From assembly GCA_902797585.1 (NCBI GenBank), contig CADBTK010000199.1, positions 1 through 5,836 of the forward strand: 5,836 nt of DNA, written 5' to 3'. A program made the position numbers and the translations under genes. Below, in pieces: positions 1 through 5,346 of this stretch (its first letter is position 1; every line of letters begins with the position of its first letter). Source of the DNA: Erysipelothrix rhusiopathiae (lineage in GTDB: Bacteria; Bacillota_I; Bacilli_A; Erysipelotrichales; Erysipelotrichaceae). The notes below the pieces were generated by a model, which worked only from the letters and a program-made list of their open reading frames with translations, made no database searches and was not told the DNA's origin.

Positions 1-928
1 CCAATAGCCATTTAAAAAATGGAATTCCCTTTCTGTATTGTCTTTGTAGAAGGTACTGGACTTGTCTTACGTGCTTTGCATCCTCTTTATTTACCATCTT
101 TTTATGACGTCCATAATCAAAAACATACATAGACATTTGTCGAGTTACATTTTCGGTTGCATACTTCGCATAGTTACTTAAATCACATTGTTCCATATCT
201 TTTTCAATCCATTGTGATATTTCTATCGATTGAAACCGTTGCGGCAAGAATTGAATACTATGGGAAGCAGAATGATCAATTACAATATATCCATAACGCA
301 CTTCTGGCACGACAACCATTTTTCCCTCTTCTTTTAATAATTGATACATATACAATAAATCCTCACCCATAAAATATCGTGTATCAAAGGTTCTCCCTTT
401 TATTAAGGAAGCTTGAAACAATTTATTGCTGATGTGCCAAAATATAAAATTATGCCATTGGTCAAAAAACCATTTCCATAATTCTTGCCCTTTTAATACG
501 GTCGTTTCCTTTAGAAAAGGGGTCGGTCTTCTTTGGTCAGGATGTATTGCCGAAAAATCATAATCAACCAATTTTATGGTGTCACAACAAGATATTCGAC
601 ATTGAGACTGTATTGCTGCAGCCAATAACTTTTCTATCATATTTTCAGGAATGATATCATCTCCATCCACAAAGGAAATCCATTCTCCTCTTGCTAGAGA
701 TATACCATAATTACGAGCTGCACTGACCCCTTGATTATCTTGATAAAAATAATGAACCCGACTATCTTTTTGCATGATTTTTTTGCACACAAAAGACGTT
801 TGATCGCTTGAACCATCATCGATAATAATGATTTCTAAATCTTTTATTGTTTGATTACTAATTGATTCTAAACATTTCTCAATACAAGACTCTTGATTGT
901 ATGCCGTTACAATAATACTAATCATCAT
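1..928 (-). CDS. Family 2 glycosyltransferase, 3' end outside window
   Basis: Reading the minus strand from 928 gives an uninterrupted frame of about 309 codons that runs off the left edge, so the C-terminus is missing. The N-terminus is a GT-A fold of family 2: the opening strand MISIIVTAYNQE, a nucleotide-binding IIIIDDGSSD (residues 33-42), the NQGVSAARNYG segment (65-75) and the metal-binding FVDGDD (86-91, DXD-type). A later W-x-x-x-NKLF segment (164-171) and MGED (187-190, likely catalytic-region acidic pair) are typical of EpsJ/capsule-type enzymes. It should transfer a sugar from a nucleotide-sugar to a growing surface glycan on the cytoplasmic face of the membrane; donor and acceptor cannot be read from the sequence. 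Two adjacent ATGs (928, 925) are possible starts. A GGGTGAT at 932-937 matches the GGTGAT part of the Shine-Dalgarno consensus and suits either. The gene follows the ABC ATPase stop by only 39 bases, but a terminator lies between them. Confidence 0.93.
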   Translation of the reverse strand, partial: MMISIIVTAYNQESCIEKCLESISNQTIKDLEIIIIDDGSSDQTSFVCKKIMQKDSRVHYFYQDNQGVSAARNYGISLARGEWISFVDGDDIIPENMIEKLLAAAIQSQCRISCCDTIKLVDYDFSAIHPDQRRPTPFLKETTVLKGQELWKWFFDQWHNFIFWHISNKLFQASLIKGRTFDTRYFMGEDLLYMYQLLKEEGKMVVVPEVRYGYIVIDHSASHSIQFLPQRFQSIEISQWIEKDMEQCDLSNYAKYATENVTRQMSMYVFDYGRHKKMVNKEDAKHVRQVQYLLQRQYRKGIPFFKWLL

Positions 929-937
929 TTATCACCC

Positions 938-966
938 AAAAAAAGTAGATGCTTAACATCCACTTT
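938..966 (-). terminator. Rho-independent terminator of the amino acid ABC operon
   Basis: On the minus strand, AAAGTGGATG (966-957) can pair with CATCTACTTT (951-942) across a 5-base loop, giving 10 pairs including one G-T wobble. A run of seven T (944-938, overlapping the stem foot) follows directly. It lies immediately after the ATPase stop codon (970-968) and so ends the transporter transcript. The T-run abuts the ribosome binding site of the next glycosyltransferase gene. The stem is AT-rich, so termination may be incomplete. Confidence 0.72.
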
Positions 967-972
967 ATTATA
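967..972 (-). promoter_or_regulatory. Candidate -10 box for the downstream glycosyltransferase gene
   Basis: A perfect TATAAT on the minus strand overlaps the last codons and stop of the ABC ATPase gene. A start site about 7 bases downstream would fall near 960, inside the terminator hairpin. An RNA begun there would lack half of the stem. At 16-17 bases upstream there is only a T-rich -35 (TTTTTA or TTTTTT), a poor match to TTGACA, and no TG extension. This is a prediction from position and the -10 match only. Confidence 0.35.
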
Positions 973-1726
973 TCCCATGATACTTTCCTAAAAAAGCCTT
1001 TGTTCGTGGGTTGGTAGAAGAGAACAATTGTTCCGGTGTTCCTTGTTCTACAATCACCCCTTGATCCATAAAAACCATTCGATCACTAACATCTTTAGCA
1101 AAGTGCATTTCATGCGTTACAATGACCATTGTCATTTTCTCTTCCGCTAATTCTTTAATAACTTTTAGAATATCCAATGTCAACTCTGGATCTAGTGCAC
1201 TGGTCGGTTCATCAAAGAATAAAATTTTTGGTTTCATAGCCAAAGCACGAGCAATGGAAATACGTTGTTTTTGCCCACCCGATAATTCGCATGGATATGC
1301 ATCTTCACGATCGGCTAATCCCATCTTTTTCAATAAGTCTCTAGCGTGAGCTTCGACCTCCGCTTTATCTCTTTTTTGGATACGAATTGGCGCATCACAA
1401 ATATTCTTCATTACAGTAAAGTGTGGAAATAAGTTGAAGTTTTGGAAAACTAGCCCAAAATAACTCAAAGCACGATGTTGTTGGGATTTATCCCCATAAA
1501 CCGCTTTCCCATTTTCACTTTTTACTACTTTATCGTTAAGATAAATCATTTCTCCATCGTCCATTGTTTCTAGAAAAGTAGCACATCGCAATAATGTACT
1601 TTTCCCTGAACCTGATGGTCCTATGATGGAAACAACTTCTCCTTCTTTTACATATAAACTAATATCTTTTAAAACTTCATTATCAGAGAAGGATTTACGA
1701 ATGTGATTCATTTCTAATAAGTTCAT
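968..1726 (-). CDS. Polar amino acid ABC transporter, ATP-binding protein (GlnQ/ArtP-type)
   Basis: This 252-residue protein is the cytoplasmic motor of an amino acid importer; it works as a dimer bound to the permease and hydrolyses ATP. All the ABC motifs are intact: Walker [10 protein letters not shown] (36-44), Q-loop glutamine Q95 in VFQNFNLF, signature LSGGQKQR (148-155), Walker B ILFFDEP (168-174) with catalytic E173, D-loop SALD (176-179) and switch histidine H205 in VIVTHEM. Its length and the FQNFNLFPH and PTSALDPE segments are typical of the polar amino acid (GlnQ/ArtP/TcyN-like) subfamily. It starts with ATG at 1726 behind a consensus AGGAGG (1734-1739), 7 bases away and directly after the permease stop codon, so the two genes are probably translationally coupled. 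It is the last gene of the operon. The substrate cannot be assigned from the ATPase. Confidence 0.96.
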   Translation of the reverse strand: MNLLEMNHIRKSFSDNEVLKDISLYVKEGEVVSIIGPSGSGKSTLLRCATFLETMDDGEMIYLNDKVVKSENGKAVYGDKSQQHRALSYFGLVFQNFNLFPHFTVMKNICDAPIRIQKRDKAEVEAHARDLLKKMGLADREDAYPCELSGGQKQRISIARALAMKPKILFFDEPTSALDPELTLDILKVIKELAEEKMTMVIVTHEMHFAKDVSDRMVFMDQGVIVEQGTPEQLFSSTNPRTKAFLGKYHGI

Positions 1727-1739
1727 ACTCTTTCCTCCT

Positions 1740-2390
1740 CTAGTTGTAGTAACTCATCTTTCTTTCGAAATATTCCATAATCATAGCTACCACAAAGTTG
1801 AATATATAGTAGAAGATAGCAGCTGCGACAAAAGGAATCATACTTTTTTGAGCTGCCGCCAACGCTTTAGCTTGGGTAAACATTTCCATATAAGCAATGG
1901 AGAAAGCCAAGGAAGTATCTTTAACCAAAGTAATTACTTCATTGGTTAAAGAAGGCAATATGCGCTTGATTACTTGTGGGAAGATAATAGTAAAGAAAGT
2001 TTGTCGCTTATCATAACCCAAAACATAAGCCGCTTCATATTGACCAGGATCCATCGACTCAATTCCAGAACGGAAGATTTCTGCAAAGTAAGCCGCATAA
2101 TTTAGTGAGAAGGCAATAATTACTGCTATTCCACGATATGCCGAAGAAATTCTCCATCCCAATAAGTAATATGGTCCAAAGTATACAACTAAAAGCTGCA
2201 ACATCAATGGAGTTCCACGCATGATGGAAATATATACTTTGACAATATTTCGAAGGATTGCATTTTTACTCATACGTCCAAAGGAAATCAATAGACCCAA
2301 AGGTAAACTAAATAACAAAGTAAGCACAAAGATTTGAATTGTCGTAATCATACCTTGGCCTAATTGCATAAATATGGTGGATAAGCTCAT
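1740..2390 (-). CDS. Polar amino acid ABC transporter, permease (GlnP/HisM-type)
   Basis: This is the membrane subunit that forms the translocation path, probably as a homodimer because only one permease gene is present. From the ATG at 2390 it has 216 residues, the normal size for the family. Several hydrophobic helices are visible: roughly 10-38 and 60-80, one near 88-105, and one near the C-terminus at 185-205. The family N-terminal domain motif RGTPLM (58-63) is present. The cytoplasmic EAA loop that docks on the ATPase runs about 119-139 ([22 protein letters not shown] region), followed by VKDTSLA (156-162). The frame stays open up to an ATG at 2423, but that codon lies inside a hairpin with no ribosome site. 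GGGAGGG (2397-2403) sits 6 bases before the 2390 ATG and directly touches the 2396 ATG, so 2390 is preferred. It is the second gene of the operon. Confidence 0.95.
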   Translation of the reverse strand: MSLSTIFMQLGQGMITTIQIFVLTLLFSLPLGLLISFGRMSKNAILRNIVKVYISIMRGTPLMLQLLVVYFGPYYLLGWRISSAYRGIAVIIAFSLNYAAYFAEIFRSGIESMDPGQYEAAYVLGYDKRQTFFTIIFPQVIKRILPSLTNEVITLVKDTSLAFSIAYMEMFTQAKALAAAQKSMIPFVAAAIFYYIFNFVVAMIMEYFERKMSYYN

Positions 2391-2396
2391 CTTCAT

Positions 2397-2403
2397 CCCT
2401 CCC
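2397..2403 (-). promoter_or_regulatory. Ribosome binding site deciding the permease start
   Basis: GGGAGGG on the minus strand lies 6 bases upstream of the ATG at 2390 and 0 bases from the ATG at 2396. Normal spacing therefore selects 2390. It also excludes the upstream ATG at 2423, which would put this site inside coding sequence. Confidence 0.75.
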
Positions 2404-2406
2404 TGT

Positions 2407-2435
2407 AAAAAGTGGCCAGGCAAGTTGCCTGGCCA
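2407..2435 (-). terminator. Intercistronic hairpin with short T-run (partial terminator or mRNA-stabilising stem)
   Basis: TGGCCAGGCAA (2413-2423) and TTGCCTGGCCA (2425-2435) form a perfect 11-bp inverted repeat around one central base, followed on the minus strand by C and five T (2412-2407). It lies between the binding-protein stop codon (2445-2443) and the permease ribosome site. The very stable GC-rich stem with a short T-run looks like an attenuating terminator. It would let most transcripts end after the binding-protein gene, or protect that part of the mRNA from 3' decay, giving more binding protein than permease and ATPase. This is a common arrangement in ABC importer operons; the mechanism here is inferred. 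Confidence 0.7.
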
Positions 2436-2442
2436 TATGTTT

Positions 2443-3243
2443 TTATTCAGCTTTTAAAATACAAACGTCGGCACCATCAAACCATTTTTCAGAAATTTCT
2501 TTGAATGTACCATCTTTTACCATTTCTTTTAATACATCTTGAACTTGGTCACGAAGTTCTGTATTTCCTTTTAAGAATCCAACCCCGTATTGTTCAGTAG
2601 AAATAGTTTCTTCCAAAATTTTCATTTGTCCATCTTTATTGGCAATTTGATCTTTTGCCACGAAGATATCCATCGCAATAGCATCAACAGCTCCAGATTC
2701 TAAATCCATCATTGCTGTGTTATAGTCAGCTACTTGTAAATAATCTCCAAAAGTACTTTTTAATTCTTCATTATCATCAATCGCAGATTGTGCACTTGAT
2801 TCTTTTTGTACTTCTACAATTTTACCTTCCAAATCCGCTAATGTTTCAATTTCAGAATCTGCGCGTACAACAACTACTTGTGAGTTATCCATGTATGCAT
2901 CTGTCCAAGTGTATTGATCTTCACGCCCGTTGATTGTAAATCCATTCCAGATACAGTCAATCGTTCCAGATTCTAATTCCATATCTTTCGCATCCCAATC
3001 GATTGGTTGTAAAACAATTTCCATATCCATTCGTTTGGCTGCTTCTTTTGCTAATTCAATATCAAAACCTGTGTATTCTCCATTGTCATCTTGAAATCCA
3101 AATGGAGGAAAGTTTTGGTCAAATCCAACAACCAATGTTTTGTCATCATTATCTGTTTTTTTCTCAGAACTACCACATGCTACTAGTGTCAATGTTAAAC
3201 AACTAAGCACTAAAAATGATAATACTTTTTTCAATTGTTTCAT
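2443..3243 (-). CDS. Polar amino acid ABC transporter, substrate-binding lipoprotein (SBP_bac_3)
   Basis: This 266-residue protein captures an amino acid outside the membrane and delivers it to the permease. The signal peptide has a basic start (MKQLKK), a hydrophobic core and a lipobox LVAC ending at C23, so the mature protein should be lipid-anchored. After a polar linker, a periplasmic-binding-protein type 2 fold follows: FDQNFPPFGF (41-50), GFDIELAKEAAKRM (59-72), CIWNGFTINGRED (97-109) with R107 as the likely ligand-carboxylate arginine, and AVDAIAMD (185-192) with D192 as the likely amino-group ligand. It ends at SEKWF (251-255) plus a short tail containing C261. The usual Gly-Ser/Thr pocket motif reads ESSA (148-151). 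GGGAG (3251-3255) is 7 bases before the ATG. It is first in the operon, downstream of a good promoter. The ligand is uncertain; glutamine, arginine, histidine, cystine or another polar amino acid is possible. Confidence 0.95.
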   Translation of the reverse strand: MKQLKKVLSFLVLSCLTLTLVACGSSEKKTDNDDKTLVVGFDQNFPPFGFQDDNGEYTGFDIELAKEAAKRMDMEIVLQPIDWDAKDMELESGTIDCIWNGFTINGREDQYTWTDAYMDNSQVVVVRADSEIETLADLEGKIVEVQKESSAQSAIDDNEELKSTFGDYLQVADYNTAMMDLESGAVDAIAMDIFVAKDQIANKDGQMKILEETISTEQYGVGFLKGNTELRDQVQDVLKEMVKDGTFKEISEKWFDGADVCILKAE

Positions 3244-3271
3244 ATCGATACTCCCTTTTCCTATAGTCCAA

Positions 3272-3300
3272 ATTCTATCATAAGAAATGTAAAAAATGAA
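3272..3300 (-). promoter_or_regulatory. SigA-type promoter of the amino acid ABC operon
   Basis: On the minus strand TAGAAT (3277-3272) is preceded by TATGA, giving an extended -10 (TRTGn-TATAAT type). A weak -35, TTCATT (3300-3295), lies exactly 17 bases upstream. The predicted start near 3265 leaves a leader of about 22 bases containing the GGGAG ribosome site. That is too short for a riboswitch or T-box, so control is expected at transcription initiation. Confidence 0.65.
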
Positions 3301-3306
3301 TATCTT

Positions 3307-3320
3307 TTCAAACGTTTACA
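3307..3320 (-). promoter_or_regulatory. Possible operator (near-cre palindrome) upstream of the ABC operon
   Basis: The minus strand reads TGTAAACGTTTGAA, with a perfect 8-bp palindromic core AAACGTTT. It matches 9 of the 11 defined positions of the CcpA cre consensus TGWAANCGNTNWCA, failing in the right arm. It lies 6 bases upstream of the -35 box and is centred about 49 bases before the predicted start. That suits a regulator site, but AT-rich DNA yields such matches by chance, and another LacI-family or unrelated regulator is equally possible. Confidence 0.28.
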
Positions 3321-3330
3321 TTATTTTCAA

Positions 3331-3357
3331 AAGAAAAGCCTTGTTTTTACAAGACTT
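3331..3357 (-). terminator. Rho-independent terminator of the PH-like protein gene
   Basis: On the minus strand AAGTCTTG (3357-3350) pairs with CAAGGCTT (3343-3336), 8 pairs including one T-G wobble, across a 6-base loop. A T-rich tail TTCTT (3335-3331) follows the stem's own terminal TT. It lies 14 bases after the stop codon of the 3372-3806 gene and ends just upstream of the ABC operon promoter, separating the two units. Confidence 0.68.
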
Positions 3358-3371
3358 CATTCAAAAAATTG

Positions 3372-3806
3372 TTACTCTATTTTCTGCGATTCAAGTTGTT
3401 TTATAAATTCTTTTGTTTTTTCTATATTCGAATCATTGATGACATATTTCTTTTCTGGCGTAGTGATTACTACATATAGATTAGTTTGCGGATAAAAATA
3501 ACAACGAGCATCCCCTATTTCTTTGAAGACAAAATCTCCATTAAAATATTCTTCTCCATTGTAAGGTTTCCCTTTAAATGTTAAAGAATCTAAACACTCT
3601 ACTTGTTTCATATCTTTATAAAGAATTGTATCGCTTGATCCTACCCCTTTTATCAATAAACTTTCTTTTTGAAAAGTAAATTGGTTAGCTTGTTGATTAT
3701 TGATAAGTGTATTTTGATGACGTGCAATCACAATAAGAGCTACCAAAAGACAAAACATTGGTAAGGACACTAATAAACGATACAATAACGAATTACTTTT
3801 ATTCAT
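3372..3806 (-). CDS. Small membrane-anchored protein with bacterial PH-like domain (bPH_6-like)
   Basis: This 144-residue protein has a short basic N-terminus (K3, R10), one strong hydrophobic helix at about 11-28 and a soluble remainder. By the positive-inside rule the C-terminal part should be outside the cell. Residues about 45-138 resemble the bacterial PH-like domain of small Bacillota proteins: an L-Y-K-D-M-K-x-V-E-x-L strand (62-72), a polar turn KPYNGEEYFNGDF (80-92), GDARCYFYP (98-106), YVVITT (111-116), KYVIND (120-125) and a final helix with EKTKEFIKQL (129-138). This family call rests on the pattern alone. The molecular role of such proteins is not established. The start is firm: an in-frame TAG lies 9 bases upstream of the ATG at 3806, and later starts would cut the helix. 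No Shine-Dalgarno site precedes it. It is monocistronic, divergent from birA, with its own terminator. Confidence 0.85.
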   Translation of the reverse strand: MNKSNSLLYRLLVSLPMFCLLVALIVIARHQNTLINNQQANQFTFQKESLLIKGVGSSDTILYKDMKQVECLDSLTFKGKPYNGEEYFNGDFVFKEIGDARCYFYPQTNLYVVITTPEKKYVINDSNIEKTKEFIKQLESQKIE

Positions 3807-3812
3807 AATTCG

Positions 3813-3818
3813 ATTCTA
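3813..3818 (-). promoter_or_regulatory. Extended -10 box of the PH-like protein gene (likely leaderless)
   Basis: The minus strand has TATGG followed by TAGAAT, an extended -10 of the same form as the ABC operon promoter. Exactly 6 bases separate it from the ATG at 3806, so transcription would start at or next to the A of the start codon. No recognisable -35 occurs 16-18 bases upstream, which an extended -10 can tolerate. The missing Shine-Dalgarno site agrees with a leaderless mRNA. Confidence 0.5.
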
Positions 3819-3833
3819 CCATAGCTTTGATTG

Positions 3834-3839
3834 TATAAT
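3834..3839 (+). promoter_or_regulatory. Consensus -10 box of birA (likely leaderless)
   Basis: A perfect TATAAT lies 6 bases before the birA ATG at 3846, so the predicted start coincides with the start codon. The -35 region (about 3809-3817) has no good TTGACA match and overlaps the opposing -10 box at 3813-3818. RNA polymerase could hardly occupy both promoters at once. Confidence 0.5.
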
Positions 3840-3845
3840 AGAGAC

Positions 3846-4622
3846 ATGAACCAAAAACATTTAAAAGATCCCTTGAACAAAGAATGCATCGAAAATGGAT
3901 TAAATCCTTTTTTTAATCTCATCTTGGTAGACTCAACCACAAGCACCAACGATTGGATGAAAGAAAATGCCGAGAAACTTGATGCAGGTACAGTTCTTAT
4001 ATCCAATTACCAAAGTCAGGGAAAAGGTCGGAATCAACGTTCCTTTTACTCCCCTAAAGATAGTGGCATCTATTTATCCATTCTTTTAAAACCAGACATG
4101 GAATTTGATCAAATCCTAAAACTAACTTCTTGTACCAGTGTCGCAATTTATGATGCGATCAAAAAGAGTACTGGAATTAATTCTCAGATTAAATGGGTCA
4201 ACGATATATTAATTGACTATAAAAAAGTGGCAGGCATACTTTGCGAAGGTATTTTTTCGAATAACCAACAAAGTATCATTATAGGAGTCGGTATGAATGT
4301 TCATTCACATCCTTTCCCTGATGAAATAAAAGACATTGCCGGATGTATCGAAGATTTTAGTAATCAACAAGTTACAAGAAATGAATTAATTAAAGATTTC
4401 TTAAACCATTTTTACTATTATTATCAACATCTTCAAACAAATGATTTTATGGATACTTATAGAAATGCTTCTTGTATATTAGGCAAAGACATACAAGTAC
4501 ATGAGGGCAACCAAGTCTATAGTGCTCACGCTCTTTCTATTAACGATAAAGGATATTTAATCATAAAGGCAAATGGAAAGATACTTGAACTAAATAGCGG
4601 GGAAATAACCATACGACAATAA
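3846..4622 (+). CDS. birA: Biotin-protein ligase, group I (no DNA-binding domain)
   Basis: The enzyme makes biotinyl-5'-AMP from biotin and ATP and transfers biotin to a lysine of carboxylase or decarboxylase carrier domains in the cytoplasm. From the ATG at 3846 it has 258 residues. Catalytic motifs: DSTTSTND (29-36), the biotinyl-AMP loop GKGRNQR (59-65, usually GRGRRGR), YSPKDSGIYLSILL (68-81), KWVND (116-120) with the conserved lysine, KKVAGILCE (126-134) and IGVGMN (146-151). The C-terminal SH3-like domain follows from about 210. The N-terminal helix-turn-helix of group II enzymes such as E. coli BirA is absent, so direct repression of biotin genes is not expected. The frame could open at a TTG at 3831, directly after a TGA, but that codon precedes and its frame runs through the -10 box and has no ribosome site. 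No Shine-Dalgarno site precedes the ATG either. The last two bases of loop homology show no damage; the gene looks intact. Confidence 0.95.
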   Translation: MNQKHLKDPLNKECIENGLNPFFNLILVDSTTSTNDWMKENAEKLDAGTVLISNYQSQGKGRNQRSFYSPKDSGIYLSILLKPDMEFDQILKLTSCTSVAIYDAIKKSTGINSQIKWVNDILIDYKKVAGILCEGIFSNNQQSIIIGVGMNVHSHPFPDEIKDIAGCIEDFSNQQVTRNELIKDFLNHFYYYYQHLQTNDFMDTYRNASCILGKDIQVHEGNQVYSAHALSINDKGYLIIKANGKILELNSGEITIRQ

Positions 4623-4649
4623 AAGGCCAAATATACTCGGCCTTTTATT
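4618..4649. terminator. Bidirectional terminator shared by birA and the family 32 glycosyltransferase gene
   Basis: AATAAAAGGCC (4618-4628) and GGCCTTTTATT (4639-4649) are a perfect 11-bp inverted repeat around a 10-base loop. On both strands the GGCC stem is followed by TTTTATT, so it can end transcription in either direction. The birA stop (TAA, 4620-4622) and the opposing stop (TAA, 4647-4645) both lie within the arms. Confidence 0.87.
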
Positions 4650-5334
4650 CAATTCCACGCAACCGTCTAATTTTCTTAACAATCTCCCAATATGTTTGTT
4701 TCCATGTGTGCCAACTTGCCATATATAAATGAATAGAATACGTTTCAGGCGTTATCTCTATTTTCTTTTTAGGATATCCCAATGGATCAAAATATTGAGA
4801 TGGATATATATAAAGATCTTCCAATATTTGAAGTTTATCCCCTTCCTTGAATCCATATTTTCCTAATGTTTGTGAGTTTCTTCTTGGACAAGGCCATAAA
4901 TTCAATGAACCATCTTCATTGATAAAAGATATATTTTCATAATCTTTCATTAATCTTTGTATCCAAATATTATTTGATTCCGATCCAAACCCCAGTCCTG
5001 TATTAACAAGACCATCGGTTCCCAATCCAAAGTATCCTTTGTGCTCCAATAAGGGATCCAACGGTTTTATTAATTCAATATCCACATCTAAATAGATGCC
5101 ACCAAATTGATTCACTACATCCAATCGTACATAATCACTTACAAATGCATATCTTTTATTTTCATATGCTTGACGTACATACAATGGGGCTTTGTCTAAA
5201 GGATAGTTGGATTCATTCCATTCTCTTATTTCATAGTCTGGACAAAACTTTGTCCAACTTTTCATACACTTTTTCACTTTTCTAGGAAAAGGTTTTTTAC
5301 CAAACCAACAGTAATGAATAATTTTAGGAATCAT
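4645..5334 (-). CDS. Family 32 glycosyltransferase (capsular/surface polysaccharide type)
   Basis: This 229-residue protein begins MIPKIIHYCWFG, the standard opening of the Gly_transf_sug / capsular polysaccharide synthesis family. It keeps the family core: FVSDYVRLDVVNQFGGIYLDVDIE (64-87), where DVD (83-85) is the metal- and nucleotide-sugar-binding DXD motif, and a C-terminal IHLYMASW (201-208) near the expected active-site histidine and tryptophan. There is no transmembrane helix, so it is likely cytosolic or membrane-associated through its basic C-terminal tail (KKIRRLR). It should add a hexose to a lipid-linked or surface glycan; the specific sugar is unknown. Start ATG 5334 lies 12 bases after the upstream gene's stop, with a weak GAGAG ribosome site, so the two genes are co-transcribed. 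It ends inside the terminator shared with birA. Length is normal and motifs are intact. Confidence 0.92.
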   Translation of the reverse strand: MIPKIIHYCWFGKKPFPRKVKKCMKSWTKFCPDYEIREWNESNYPLDKAPLYVRQAYENKRYAFVSDYVRLDVVNQFGGIYLDVDIELIKPLDPLLEHKGYFGLGTDGLVNTGLGFGSESNNIWIQRLMKDYENISFINEDGSLNLWPCPRRNSQTLGKYGFKEGDKLQILEDLYIYPSQYFDPLGYPKKKIEITPETYSIHLYMASWHTWKQTYWEIVKKIRRLRGIE

Positions 5335-5346
5335 AGTTCTCTCTTT

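Noticed and set aside
157..372. Plus-strand open frame of 71 codons
   Set aside because: It lies wholly opposite the clearly coding family 2 glycosyltransferase, and its translation shows no recognisable family.
2391..2423. Longer permease with an N-terminal extension starting at the ATG at 2423
   Set aside because: That ATG lies inside a perfect hairpin with no ribosome site, and the extension contains the GGGAGGG ribosome site for the ATG at 2390, which gives a normal-length protein.
3321..3336. Possible CodY box (ATTTTCAAAAGAAAA)
   Set aside because: It has about five mismatches to the 15-base CodY consensus and overlaps the T-tail of a terminator, so the A/T-rich match is probably incidental.
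3244..3371. Riboswitch or T-box leader for the amino acid operon
   Set aside because: The predicted start near 3265 leaves only about 22 bases of leader, and the only hairpin in the region is explained as the terminator of the upstream gene.
3235..3495. Plus-strand open frame of 86 codons across the ABC promoter region
   Set aside because: It runs over the operon promoter, a terminator and the opposite strand of the PH-like gene. Its product has no family features and no ribosome site was seen.
3831..3845. birA start at the TTG at 3831
   Set aside because: It has no ribosome site, its first codons are the TATAAT promoter box, and the ATG at 3846 gives a protein starting at the expected distance from the catalytic domain.
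3803..4006. Minus-strand open frame of 67 codons opposite the start of birA
   Set aside because: It is antisense to the biotin ligase catalytic domain and has no ribosome site; the birA frame explains the sequence.
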